This document shows positions 15,450-22,909 of a stretch of DNA of 64,000 nucleotides, piece after piece. The notes beneath the pieces were generated by a model. The model was given only the letters and a program-made list of their open reading frames with translations, was not told the DNA's origin and searched no databases. The stretch is from Arthrobacter sp. OY3WO11 (lineage in GTDB: Bacteria > Actinomycetota > Actinomycetes > Actinomycetales > Micrococcaceae): assembly GCF_001641125.1 (NCBI RefSeq), contig NZ_LWLP01000001.1, positions 4,095,828-4,159,827 on the forward strand. The letters run 5' to 3'. Every line of letters begins with the position of its first letter. Position 1 is the stretch's first letter. Position numbers and translations under genes: made by a program.

Positions 15450-16814
15450 GTGGACTTGATTCGACCTTCCTCTCCGTCGCAGGAGGACACCACCGCCGCA
15501 TCCGTGCTCAGTGCGCGCAAGAGCGCAACGGGCAGCGCATCCCGGCGGCGCACACGCATCACCGCCGCCGCGGCTGCGGCCATGGCTGCCGGCCTGCTGC
15601 TGACCGCGTGCGGTGGCGGAGCTGCCACCCAGGGAACGGAGGCACCCGCCGCGGATCCGGCGTCGGCCGCCAATGCCACCGGCAGCCTCAACGTCTGCGG
15701 CGGCAAGGACGCTTCCGGCATCTACAAGGGCACGGTTGAGGCCTTCACCAAGGCCAACGGCAAGGTCACCGCCAAGTACACCGAAATCGGGGCCACCACC
15801 GATGAGGCCCGCACACAGGCCGTACAGCGGCTCGAAGGCAAGTCCTCGGAGTGCGACATCTTCGTCACGGACGTCATCTGGACCTCCGAGTTCGCATCCC
15901 AGGGCTGGATCCTTGACCAAACCGAACTCGTCGAGGCCAGCAAGGACCGCTTTATCCCCTCCACGGTGGAGACCGCTAAGTACGAGGACAAGTACTGGGC
16001 TTCCCCGTTCTTCACCAACGCCGGACTGGTCTACTACCAGAAGGACAAGGTAGCCAAACCCGAAACCTGGCAGCAGCTCTATGCTGAGGCAGCCGGGGCT
16101 GAGGGGGACAGCTTCGTCTACCAGGGCAAGCAGTACGAGGGCCTCACAGTGAACTTCCTTGAAATGCTTTACAGCGCCGGCGGAGAGGTGCTGGACGAGA
16201 ACGGCGAAGTCAAAATCGACTCACCGGAGACCCGTGAAGTTCTCGACTTCATGGTGCAGGGCCTCAAGGACGGCGCGGCGGACCGCGCAGTGCTGACCTA
16301 CAACGAGGACCCGGCACGCCTGGCCTACGAGTCCGGCAACTTTGGCTACCAGCGCAACTGGCCGCACGTCTACCGCCTGCTCAACGCCACCCCGCTGGCG
16401 GGCACCTTCGGCGTTGCCCCGCTTCCGGCCTGGGAAGGCGGCAAGGCCTCCGGCGTCCTGGGCGGCTGGAACCTGGCCATCTCGGCCCACTCGGCAAACC
16501 AGGCCGGCGCTGTGGCCTTCATTGATTTCGCCACCACCCCGGACTGGCAGAAGCACGTGGCCATGGACTTCTCGCAGGCCCCCGTCAACGAAGCAGCCTA
16601 CGCAGACCCCGAGGTCCTGGCGAAGATGCCGTTTGCCACCGAACTGCTCGCCTCGGTGAAGGGTGCCAAGCCGCGCCCGATCTCCCCGGTCTACCCGCAG
16701 ATCTCCCAGGCGATCTACAAGAACGTCTACGCCGTGCTCTCCGGCACCGCGACAACCGAGAATGCGGTGAAGACGATGGCCGAAGAGCTCACGGCCGCAA
16801 AGGCGAGCTTCTGA
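15450..16814 (+). CDS. Carbohydrate ABC transporter substrate-binding lipoprotein
   Basis: 454 aa from GTG 15450, which has AAAGGAG six bases upstream; the in-frame ATG 15408 abuts operator O2 and has no ribosome site. The signal sequence is RRRTRITAAAAAAMAAGLLLTAC, with lipidation at that Cys (about residue 48), giving an unusually long N-region of about 35 residues. The mature part is a family-1 (MalE/ThuE-type) binding protein: GSLNVCGGKDASGIY, SECDIFVTDVIWTSEFASQGWILD, SPFFTNAGLVYYQKDKV, AISAHSANQAGAVAFIDFATTPDWQKHVA. It captures a mono- or oligosaccharide outside the membrane. First gene of an operon with two permeases, a dehydrogenase and a ThuA-like protein. Confidence 0.92.
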   Translation: MDLIRPSSPSQEDTTAASVLSARKSATGSASRRRTRITAAAAAAMAAGLLLTACGGGAATQGTEAPAADPASAANATGSLNVCGGKDASGIYKGTVEAFTKANGKVTAKYTEIGATTDEARTQAVQRLEGKSSECDIFVTDVIWTSEFASQGWILDQTELVEASKDRFIPSTVETAKYEDKYWASPFFTNAGLVYYQKDKVAKPETWQQLYAEAAGAEGDSFVYQGKQYEGLTVNFLEMLYSAGGEVLDENGEVKIDSPETREVLDFMVQGLKDGAADRAVLTYNEDPARLAYESGNFGYQRNWPHVYRLLNATPLAGTFGVAPLPAWEGGKASGVLGGWNLAISAHSANQAGAVAFIDFATTPDWQKHVAMDFSQAPVNEAAYADPEVLAKMPFATELLASVKGAKPRPISPVYPQISQAIYKNVYAVLSGTATTENAVKTMAEELTAAKASF

Positions 16815-16816
16815 GC

Positions 16817-17764
16817 ATGGCGACCAAATTCCTGTCCCCCGGCCGCCGGGGAACAAGCCGCGGCGTCAGCGGCCGTGACCGGGAGGAGCGGCGCCTGGCG
16901 TTCCGGATGACCGCTCCCTCCCTGGTCCTCATGGCCCTGGTGGCGGCAGTCCCCATCGGCTATGCCCTCTGGCTGTCCCTCAACCAGTACAGCGTCCGTA
17001 CCGCCGGCCTGTCACGCTTCGTCGGGCTGGATAACTACGTCGCAGCCCTCACCGGGACGCACTGGTGGGCCGCCTTCGGCCAGACCTTCCTCTTTGCAGG
17101 GCTCTCGGTCTCACTCGAACTGGTGCTTGGCACGGCAATGGCACTGCTGCTCAACCTCGCCTTCAAGGGCCGCGCCCTCCTGCGCACCGTGGTGCTGCTG
17201 CCCTATGCGGTGGTGACGGTTGTCAGCGCCATCACCTGGGAAACGATGTTCCAGCCCAACCTGGGCCTGGTCACCAACGTCCTGTCAACGCTGGGCCTTC
17301 CCGGCGGCGATGTCGTATGGCTCGGCGAGCACGGCTACGCGATGGCCGTGATCGTCCTTGCCGATGTCTGGAAGACGACGCCGTTCGCCGCCCTCATCAT
17401 CCTGGCAGGCCTGCAGGTCATCTCGGCCGAGACCTACGAGGCCGCTGAACTAGACGGCGCCAGCAAGTGGCAGGCCTTCCTTTACGTCACCCTGCCCCTG
17501 CTCCGTCCGGCGATTGTGCTGGCGGCGATCTTCCGCACCATGGATGCCCTGCGCGTCTTCGACCTGCCATTCGTGCTCACCCGCGGCGCCAACGGCACCG
17601 AGTCAATGTCCATGCTGGCGTACACCGAGTTGCGCGAAAACCGCCTGGTGGGTGAAGGATCGGCCCTGTCCATCCTCACCTTCCTCACTGTCATGGTGGT
17701 CTCAGTGGTGTACATCCGCTTCGCTGGCGGGAACATCCGTGAAGTTGCCAAGGAGGAACAATGA
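16817..17764 (+). CDS. Carbohydrate ABC transporter permease (MalF/ThuF-type)
   Basis: 315 aa with six predicted helices after a basic N-terminus. The first helix APSLVLMALVAAVPIGYALWLSL and the EAA loop YEAAELDGASKWQAFLYVTLPLLRPA (about residues 212-237) identify the sugar permease family. Starts 2 nt after the binding-protein stop with no room for anything else, and its own stop overlaps the next start as ATGA, so the genes are translationally coupled. Confidence 0.93.
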   Translation: MATKFLSPGRRGTSRGVSGRDREERRLAFRMTAPSLVLMALVAAVPIGYALWLSLNQYSVRTAGLSRFVGLDNYVAALTGTHWWAAFGQTFLFAGLSVSLELVLGTAMALLLNLAFKGRALLRTVVLLPYAVVTVVSAITWETMFQPNLGLVTNVLSTLGLPGGDVVWLGEHGYAMAVIVLADVWKTTPFAALIILAGLQVISAETYEAAELDGASKWQAFLYVTLPLLRPAIVLAAIFRTMDALRVFDLPFVLTRGANGTESMSMLAYTELRENRLVGEGSALSILTFLTVMVVSVVYIRFAGGNIREVAKEEQ

Positions 17765-18663
17765 GCACGCTGACCCCACAGCGCACGGCGGCGGAGCCCG
17801 CCGCCCCCGGCGCACGGACACCCAGGCGCAGGCCGCGCGGCAGGGCAGAGCTGCACCCGGTGGTGTGGGTATTCGTCATCGCCGTGATGGGCTTCTCGCT
17901 CATACCATTCTACTGGCTGGTCAACACCTCCCTCAAAAAGGGCGTAAGCCTGTCCCAGGGTGAACTCTTCCCAAGCCAGCCGACCTTCGAGAACTATGCG
18001 GCTGTATTCCAGAACGCGGAGTTCCTCCTGGCCCTGCGCAACTCGGTGATTATCGCCGTCGTCACCACCACGGTGGCCCTGGTGTTGGCATCCTTCGCCG
18101 CTTATGCCCTGGCCAGGCTCAAAATGCGCCGTAAGGCGCTGATCCTTACCCTCGTCCTCTCTGTCACCACCTTCCCGGCCATTGCCATCGCGGCTCCGCT
18201 GTTCTCCATCTGGCGGGAAATCGGCCTGTACGACACTCTCCTTGGCCTGATCATCCCGAAACTGACATTCGCGTTGCCCCTGGCGATCTACACGCTGACC
18301 TCCTTCTTCAAGGAGATCCCACGCGAACTGGAGGAGTCGGCCTACATGGACGGGGCCACGCCGTTCACAGCCTTCCGCAAAGTCATCCTGCCCCTGGCCG
18401 TCCCGGGCCTTGCCACGACGGCGATCCTCGTGTTCATCTCGGTATGGAACGAATTCCTGCTTGCCGTCACCCTGACCACTTCCCCGGAGGCCCGTCCGGT
18501 CCCGGTGGCCATTGCTTTCTTCAGCGGGACCAGCGAGTTTGACCAGCCGCTGGGCACCATCAGTGCGGCCTCGGTGATTATCACAATCCCGCTGGTCGTC
18601 CTGGTGCTCCTGTGCCAGAAGCGCATTGTCTCCGGCATGACCGCCGGCGCCGTCAAGGGCTAG
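17761..18663 (+). CDS. Carbohydrate ABC transporter permease (MalG/ThuG-type)
   Basis: 300 aa. A basic cytoplasmic N-terminus of about 35 residues precedes six helices; PFYWLVNTSLKKG follows helix 1 and the EAA loop is LEESAYMDGATPFTAFRKVILPLAVPGL (about residues 195-222). It pairs with the permease at 16817. No ABC ATPase gene is present in the operon, so the transporter must use an ATPase encoded elsewhere, as actinobacteria do with a shared MsiK-type protein (inference). Confidence 0.93.
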   Translation: MSTLTPQRTAAEPAAPGARTPRRRPRGRAELHPVVWVFVIAVMGFSLIPFYWLVNTSLKKGVSLSQGELFPSQPTFENYAAVFQNAEFLLALRNSVIIAVVTTTVALVLASFAAYALARLKMRRKALILTLVLSVTTFPAIAIAAPLFSIWREIGLYDTLLGLIIPKLTFALPLAIYTLTSFFKEIPRELEESAYMDGATPFTAFRKVILPLAVPGLATTAILVFISVWNEFLLAVTLTTSPEARPVPVAIAFFSGTSEFDQPLGTISAASVIITIPLVVLVLLCQKRIVSGMTAGAVKG

Positions 18664-18704
18664 AAACCCAAAAGTTCCCACCCACAAGAAAAAGGAAAAA
18701 TCCC

Positions 18705-19838
18705 GTGAGTAACGAGCAGTCCCCCAGCCTGCAGGCTTCTGCCCTGCAAGAACCACACTCCAAGGAACTGAGGGTAGGCGTTGTCGGCATCGGCTGGGCC
18801 GGACAGCAGCACCTCATGGCCTACCACGCCCTGGAAGGCGTCCGCATTGTGGCGCTGGCGGGAATGGAGGAGGAACTCCGCGACTCGCTGCAGGCCGAAT
18901 ACTCCATTCCGAACGCCTTTGCCGACTGGAAGGACATGCTGGAAAACGGCGGGCTGGACGCGATCAGCGTGGCAGTGCCAACCTTCCTGCACGCACCCAT
19001 CGCCATCGCCGCCCTGGAACGGGGAATCCACGTGCTGAGCGAGAAGCCCATCGCGCGCAACGCCGTCGAAGGCCAGGCCATGGTGGACGCCGCCCGCAAG
19101 GCTGGGCGCGTTCTGGACGTCGCCTTCAACCACCGCCGCCGTGGCGACATCAAAGCGCTCAAGGGTGTCATTGACGACGGCGGGCTGGGCCGGCCGTACT
19201 ACGCCAAGGCCTCCTGGCTCCGCCGCTCCGGCATCCCCACCCTGGGCAGCTGGTTCACCAACCCGGAGCTCGCCGGCGGCGGACCGCTGGCGGATATCGG
19301 CGTCCACGCGCTGGACTACGCCCTGCACCTTCTCGGTGAACCCAAGGTGGTGGCCGTCTCCGCCGCAACGCACTCGGAGCTGGGCCCCCAGGGGCGGGGC
19401 GGCGGAAGCCGGTACTCGGCGCAGGCCACCAGCCACGCGTTCGAGGTAGAGGACTTCGCGTCGGCGTTCCTCCGGCTGGAGGGCGGCGGCACACTGGTGA
19501 TCGAGGCCAGCTGGGCAACCTACCGGGAAACGGACGACCTTCTGGACTTCACCGTCTACGGCACCGACGGCGGCGCCGAGCTCAAGGTGCAGGGCGCGCC
19601 GTTCCCGCCTGTGGGCCAGCTGCGGGTCTTCACCGACAAGGAGGGCGAATCCGCCGATTACGTACCGCCGGTGCTTCCGGGCCGCGCCCATGACGCAGTG
19701 GTGGAAGACTTCGTAACGGCAGTGCGCGGCGGCGAGCAGGCCTGGGGCGAGCACGACGGCTCCCTGGCGCTGTACCGGGCACAGATCATCGATGCGTGCT
19801 ACCAGTCGGCACGCGAACAGAGGGAGGTTCGTCTCTAA
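18705..19838 (+). CDS. Gfo/Idh/MocA-family oxidoreductase (ThuB-like position)
   Basis: 377 aa from GTG 18705 behind AAAGGAAAAA. Rossmann motif VGVVGIGWAGQQHLMAY at about residues 24-40, the signature HVLSEKPIARN with catalytic Lys (about 113), and GGPLADIGVHALDYALHLLG with the conserved Asp and His (about 190-203). It would oxidise the imported sugar or derivative with NAD(P). In rhizobial thu loci a protein of this family (ThuB) follows the transporter and sits next to ThuA and oxidises disaccharides to 3-keto forms; the same pairing is seen here, 41 nt after the permease and overlapping the ThuA-like gene by one base. The precise sugar is not known. Confidence 0.9.
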   Translation: MSNEQSPSLQASALQEPHSKELRVGVVGIGWAGQQHLMAYHALEGVRIVALAGMEEELRDSLQAEYSIPNAFADWKDMLENGGLDAISVAVPTFLHAPIAIAALERGIHVLSEKPIARNAVEGQAMVDAARKAGRVLDVAFNHRRRGDIKALKGVIDDGGLGRPYYAKASWLRRSGIPTLGSWFTNPELAGGGPLADIGVHALDYALHLLGEPKVVAVSAATHSELGPQGRGGGSRYSAQATSHAFEVEDFASAFLRLEGGGTLVIEASWATYRETDDLLDFTVYGTDGGAELKVQGAPFPPVGQLRVFTDKEGESADYVPPVLPGRAHDAVVEDFVTAVRGGEQAWGEHDGSLALYRAQIIDACYQSAREQREVRL

Positions 19839-20587
19839 TGACCGACAAGCTGAGAATCCGCGTCTGGAACGAGGGCGTCCACGAGGCTATTAACGAGCCG
19901 TCACACATCGGGGAGATCTACCCTGACGGCATCCACGGCGCCATCGCCGCAGGGCTCCGCTCCCACTACCCCGAGGCGGAGATCACGACGGCCGTGCTGG
20001 CCACCGACGACGAGCACGGCCTGGACGAGGAGGTGCTCGCCGAGACGGACGTCCTGCTCTGGTGGGGCCACATGGCCCACCACGAGGTGAGCGACGCCGT
20101 CGTCGAACGCGTCCACCGCCACGTGCTCGGCGGCATGGGGCTGATCGTGCTCCACTCGGGGCACTTCGCCAAGGTCTTCACCAAGCTGCTGGGCACCACC
20201 TGCTCGCTGGCCTGGCGGAACGACGGCGAGCGCGAGCTCGTGTGGACCGTGAAGCCGTCACACCCCATTGCCGAAGGCGTGGACAGCCCCATCGTCATCC
20301 CCGAGCAGGAGATGTACGGGGAACTGTTCGACATCCCGGACCCGGACGACCTGATCTTCATCAGTTCGTTCGCCGGCGGCGAGGTGTTCCGCTCCGGCGT
20401 CACCTTCACCCGCGGCAAGGGACGCATCTTCTACTTCAGCCCCGGCGACCAGGAGTACCCGGTGTACCACCACCCGCAGATCCAGCGGGTCCTGGCCAAC
20501 GGCGTGAAGTGGGCGGCCCAGCCGGAGCTGCACCGTTCCGTCCCGGAGGTCACCAACCCTGCGCGGAACTGGTTCGGCGAGGCGTAG
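19838..20587 (+). CDS. thuA: ThuA-domain trehalose-utilisation-like protein
   Basis: 249 aa from ATG 19838 (TAATG overlap with the previous gene). The sequence follows the ThuA fold, a class I glutamine-amidotransferase-like Rossmann fold: RIRVWNEGVHE, DVLLWWGHMAHHEVSDAVVERV, GGMGLIVLHSGHFAKVF, a FISSFAGGEVFRSGVTF stretch and GRIFYFSPGDQEYPVYHHPQIQRVLANGVKWA. ThuA proteins act with a Gfo/Idh/MocA dehydrogenase in breakdown of trehalose, sucrose or related disaccharides via 3-keto sugars; their exact reaction is still poorly defined. Here the length and the neighbour fit that role. The last base of the stop codon begins a 15-bp inverted repeat. Confidence 0.88.
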   Translation: MTDKLRIRVWNEGVHEAINEPSHIGEIYPDGIHGAIAAGLRSHYPEAEITTAVLATDDEHGLDEEVLAETDVLLWWGHMAHHEVSDAVVERVHRHVLGGMGLIVLHSGHFAKVFTKLLGTTCSLAWRNDGERELVWTVKPSHPIAEGVDSPIVIPEQEMYGELFDIPDPDDLIFISSFAGGEVFRSGVTFTRGKGRIFYFSPGDQEYPVYHHPQIQRVLANGVKWAAQPELHRSVPEVTNPARNWFGEA

Positions 20588-20651
20588 GAGTTTTTGTCCA
20601 GGTATGCAGGCTTCCGAGGCCTCTAAGTCGTCTTATCTGGACAAAAACTCC
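20587..20651. terminator. Perfect 15-bp inverted repeat at the end of the sugar operon
   Basis: GGAGTTTTTGTCCAG at 20587-20601 is matched exactly by CTGGACAAAAACTCC at 20637-20651, 35 nt apart. The repeat starts on the last base of the thuA stop codon. A short GAGGCCTC palindrome lies in the loop. An internal T5 and A5 make it AT-richer than its surroundings. It may be a terminator or the footprint of an inserted element; both are inference. Confidence 0.55.
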
Positions 20652-20731
20652 AATGCTGCGGCGCCGGCCCCGCTGCCCTAGCTGCGGATTTCCCCATAGC
20701 CGGAGCGGGTTCCAGCAGGTAGAACTGAGAC

Positions 20732-22417
20732 ATGACTACCCCAGAGCTGGTGCTAGGCCCCATGATGCGGTACGTGGACCAGACCTCGGCGAGCATCTGG
20801 GTGGAAACCCGGGACAACGCCCGCGTGACGGTGGCCGCCGGGGCCGGGGAGTGGGAAGCCCGGACCTTCGCCGTCCACAGCCACCACTACGCGCTCGTGG
20901 AAGTGGACGGGCTGGAGCCGGGATCCGTAACTCCCTACACGGTGGCAGTCAACGGAGTACCGGTGTGGCCTGAGCCCGGAACCCGGTTCCTGCCGCCGGT
21001 GATCGCCACCCTCAAGCCCGGCAAGCCGCTGCGCCTGGCCTTTGGTTCCTGCCGCACCAGCGTCCCGCACGACGAGTCCGGAAACCGGAGCCACGGCGTG
21101 GACGCGTTGCGGGCCTACGCCCTGGAAATGGGCTCCGGCGGCAAAGAGCCCTGGCCGGACCTGGTGGCGTTCCTCGGGGACCAGGTCTACGCCGATTCCA
21201 CCAGCGAGCAGATGCAGGACTTCATCAAAGCCCGGCGGGACATCACGGCGCCTCCCGGCGAGGAACTCAAGGACTTCGAGGAATACGCGCACCTCTACAA
21301 CCTGGCCTGGTCCGACCCCGCCAACCGGTGGCTGCTGTCCACGCTGCCCAGTGCCATGATTTTCGATGACCATGACATCCGTGACGACTGGAATGCGTCG
21401 CGGAGCTGGCGGGAGGCCATGTCCAAAACCACGTGGTGGCATGGGCGGATCGTGGCGGGGCTTGCGTCCTACTGGGTGTACCAGCACCTGGGGAACCTGT
21501 CCCCGGAGGAGCGCGCCGCGGATGTGATCTGGCAGAAGATTGCCGCCCACCGCGGGGACGGTGAACCGGACATCAGCGCCGAGCTGGACCGTTTCGCCGA
21601 ACGGGCGGACCAGGACCCGGAAGCCTATCGGTGGAGCTTCTGCCGCGATTTTGGCGACACCCGGCTTCTCGTGGTTGATTCCCGCGCGGCCCGGAACCTG
21701 GACCCGGACCACCGCGCCCTGCTGGATGATGCGGAGATGGACTGGCTGGATGCCCGGATGCGCGGCGGTTTCCGTCACCTGCTGGTGGCAACATCCTTGC
21801 CGTTCCTCCTGCCCATGGGACTGCACCACCTGGAGGCCTGGGACGAGGCAGTCTCCGAAGGCGCCTGGGGCAGATTCCCGGCGCGGATCGGTGAAAAACT
21901 CCGCCAGGCCGCGGACCTGGAGCATTGGGGCGCCTTCCAGGAGAGCTTCCGGCGGGTGGCCGCGATGGCCAAGGAAGTGGCCGACGGCGGGCGCGGGCCT
22001 GCCCCGGACAGCGTCACCTTCCTGTCCGGGGACGTGCATTTTTCCTACGTCTCCGAGGTGGAGCGGACTGCGGGCAGCCGCATCATCCAGGCGGTCTGCT
22101 CACCCATCCGCAATCCGCTCCCGCGGCTGATGCGGTCCTTCGGCGCCGTGATGTCCTACGGCCTGGCCACGCCGATCGGAGCATTGGCCGCACGGTCAGC
22201 CAAGGTCCCGGACCCGCCGTTCCGCTGGTCCGGGATCAAGGGCCCGTGGTTCGACAACAACCTGGCCTGCCTCGAAGTGGTGCCGGAAGGGCTGAAGCTG
22301 TGGTGGCAGCGGGGCGTCGTGGAGGGAGGCGACAACCTCAATCCGCGCCTGGAACGCGTGGCGGAGATAACGGTCGCGTCCCGCAAGGCCGGGTCACCGG
22401 CCAGGGAACGGATGTAA
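20732..22417 (+). CDS. PhoD-like alkaline phosphatase/phosphodiesterase
   Basis: 561 aa. An N-terminal beta-sandwich domain (about residues 1-95, TPELVLGPMMRYVDQTSASIWVE) precedes a metallophosphatase domain of the PhoD type: LAFGSCRTS, LVAFLGDQVYAD (metal Asp), AMIFDDHDIRDDWN (metal and active-site residues) and SVTFLSGDVHFSYVSEV (metal His). Such enzymes hydrolyse phosphodiesters or phosphomonoesters with Fe/Ca. Unlike secreted PhoD, no signal peptide or Tat motif is visible, so it is probably cytoplasmic. It stands alone and its end overlaps the convergent gene at 22394 by 24 nt. Confidence 0.88.
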   Translation: MTTPELVLGPMMRYVDQTSASIWVETRDNARVTVAAGAGEWEARTFAVHSHHYALVEVDGLEPGSVTPYTVAVNGVPVWPEPGTRFLPPVIATLKPGKPLRLAFGSCRTSVPHDESGNRSHGVDALRAYALEMGSGGKEPWPDLVAFLGDQVYADSTSEQMQDFIKARRDITAPPGEELKDFEEYAHLYNLAWSDPANRWLLSTLPSAMIFDDHDIRDDWNASRSWREAMSKTTWWHGRIVAGLASYWVYQHLGNLSPEERAADVIWQKIAAHRGDGEPDISAELDRFAERADQDPEAYRWSFCRDFGDTRLLVVDSRAARNLDPDHRALLDDAEMDWLDARMRGGFRHLLVATSLPFLLPMGLHHLEAWDEAVSEGAWGRFPARIGEKLRQAADLEHWGAFQESFRRVAAMAKEVADGGRGPAPDSVTFLSGDVHFSYVSEVERTAGSRIIQAVCSPIRNPLPRLMRSFGAVMSYGLATPIGALAARSAKVPDPPFRWSGIKGPWFDNNLACLEVVPEGLKLWWQRGVVEGGDNLNPRLERVAEITVASRKAGSPARERM

Positions 22418-22909
22418 AACCGCTGACGCAGGGCCCAACTGCCGCCTGAGCCGGGCCACGAGCGTGGCGGCGAGCAGCGCCGTCGTAAGTTCCAAGCCAA
22501 TGACCATCAACAGTTGGGCAGCGCCGGTTGTGTCCGGAATGCGCGACGAGGGCCCTCCGCCGTGGGCGTGTCCCGCACCGCCTGCTCCCAGCAGCAAGAC
22601 GGCATGCAGCGCGGCCATTGCGACGGCCGCCGCCGCGACCTGCTGCAGTGCGCCCACGCGGCCGTGCCGCCAGATATGGAAGGCACAGGGCACGCACACG
22701 GCGGCCAGGGCAACCATCAGGACGCCAAGCCACGGGTCATGGTGGCCCGAGGCCGCCAACCACAGGTGCACCAGGCAGGAACCTGCGGTGACCGTGGCAC
22801 ACATGCGCCGGTGCAGGACGGGCCCTGCCTCCCGGACCCTGCCCGCCGTCGTCGCTATGTCCAGAATCCCGTGGCCGGTCCTAGTGGCAGCCACCAACGC
22901 CTGCATCAC
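22394..22909 (-). CDS. Small hypothetical membrane protein
   Basis: 171 aa, four predicted hydrophobic helices (around residues 33-52, 58-78, 84-108 and 130-152) with Ala/Val/Leu-rich composition, and a His/Gly-rich loop AGGAGHAHGGGPSS between helices 3 and 4 that could bind a metal or simply be a linker. The start (ATG ATG at 22909/22906) overlaps the end of the amine oxidase gene by about 29 nt on the same strand, and its end overlaps the convergent PhoD-like gene by 24 nt, so it probably belongs to the amine oxidase transcript. No family recognised. Confidence 0.65.
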   Translation of the reverse strand: MMQALVAATRTGHGILDIATTAGRVREAGPVLHRRMCATVTAGSCLVHLWLAASGHHDPWLGVLMVALAAVCVPCAFHIWRHGRVGALQQVAAAAVAMAALHAVLLLGAGGAGHAHGGGPSSRIPDTTGAAQLLMVIGLELTTALLAATLVARLRRQLGPASAVLHPFPGR

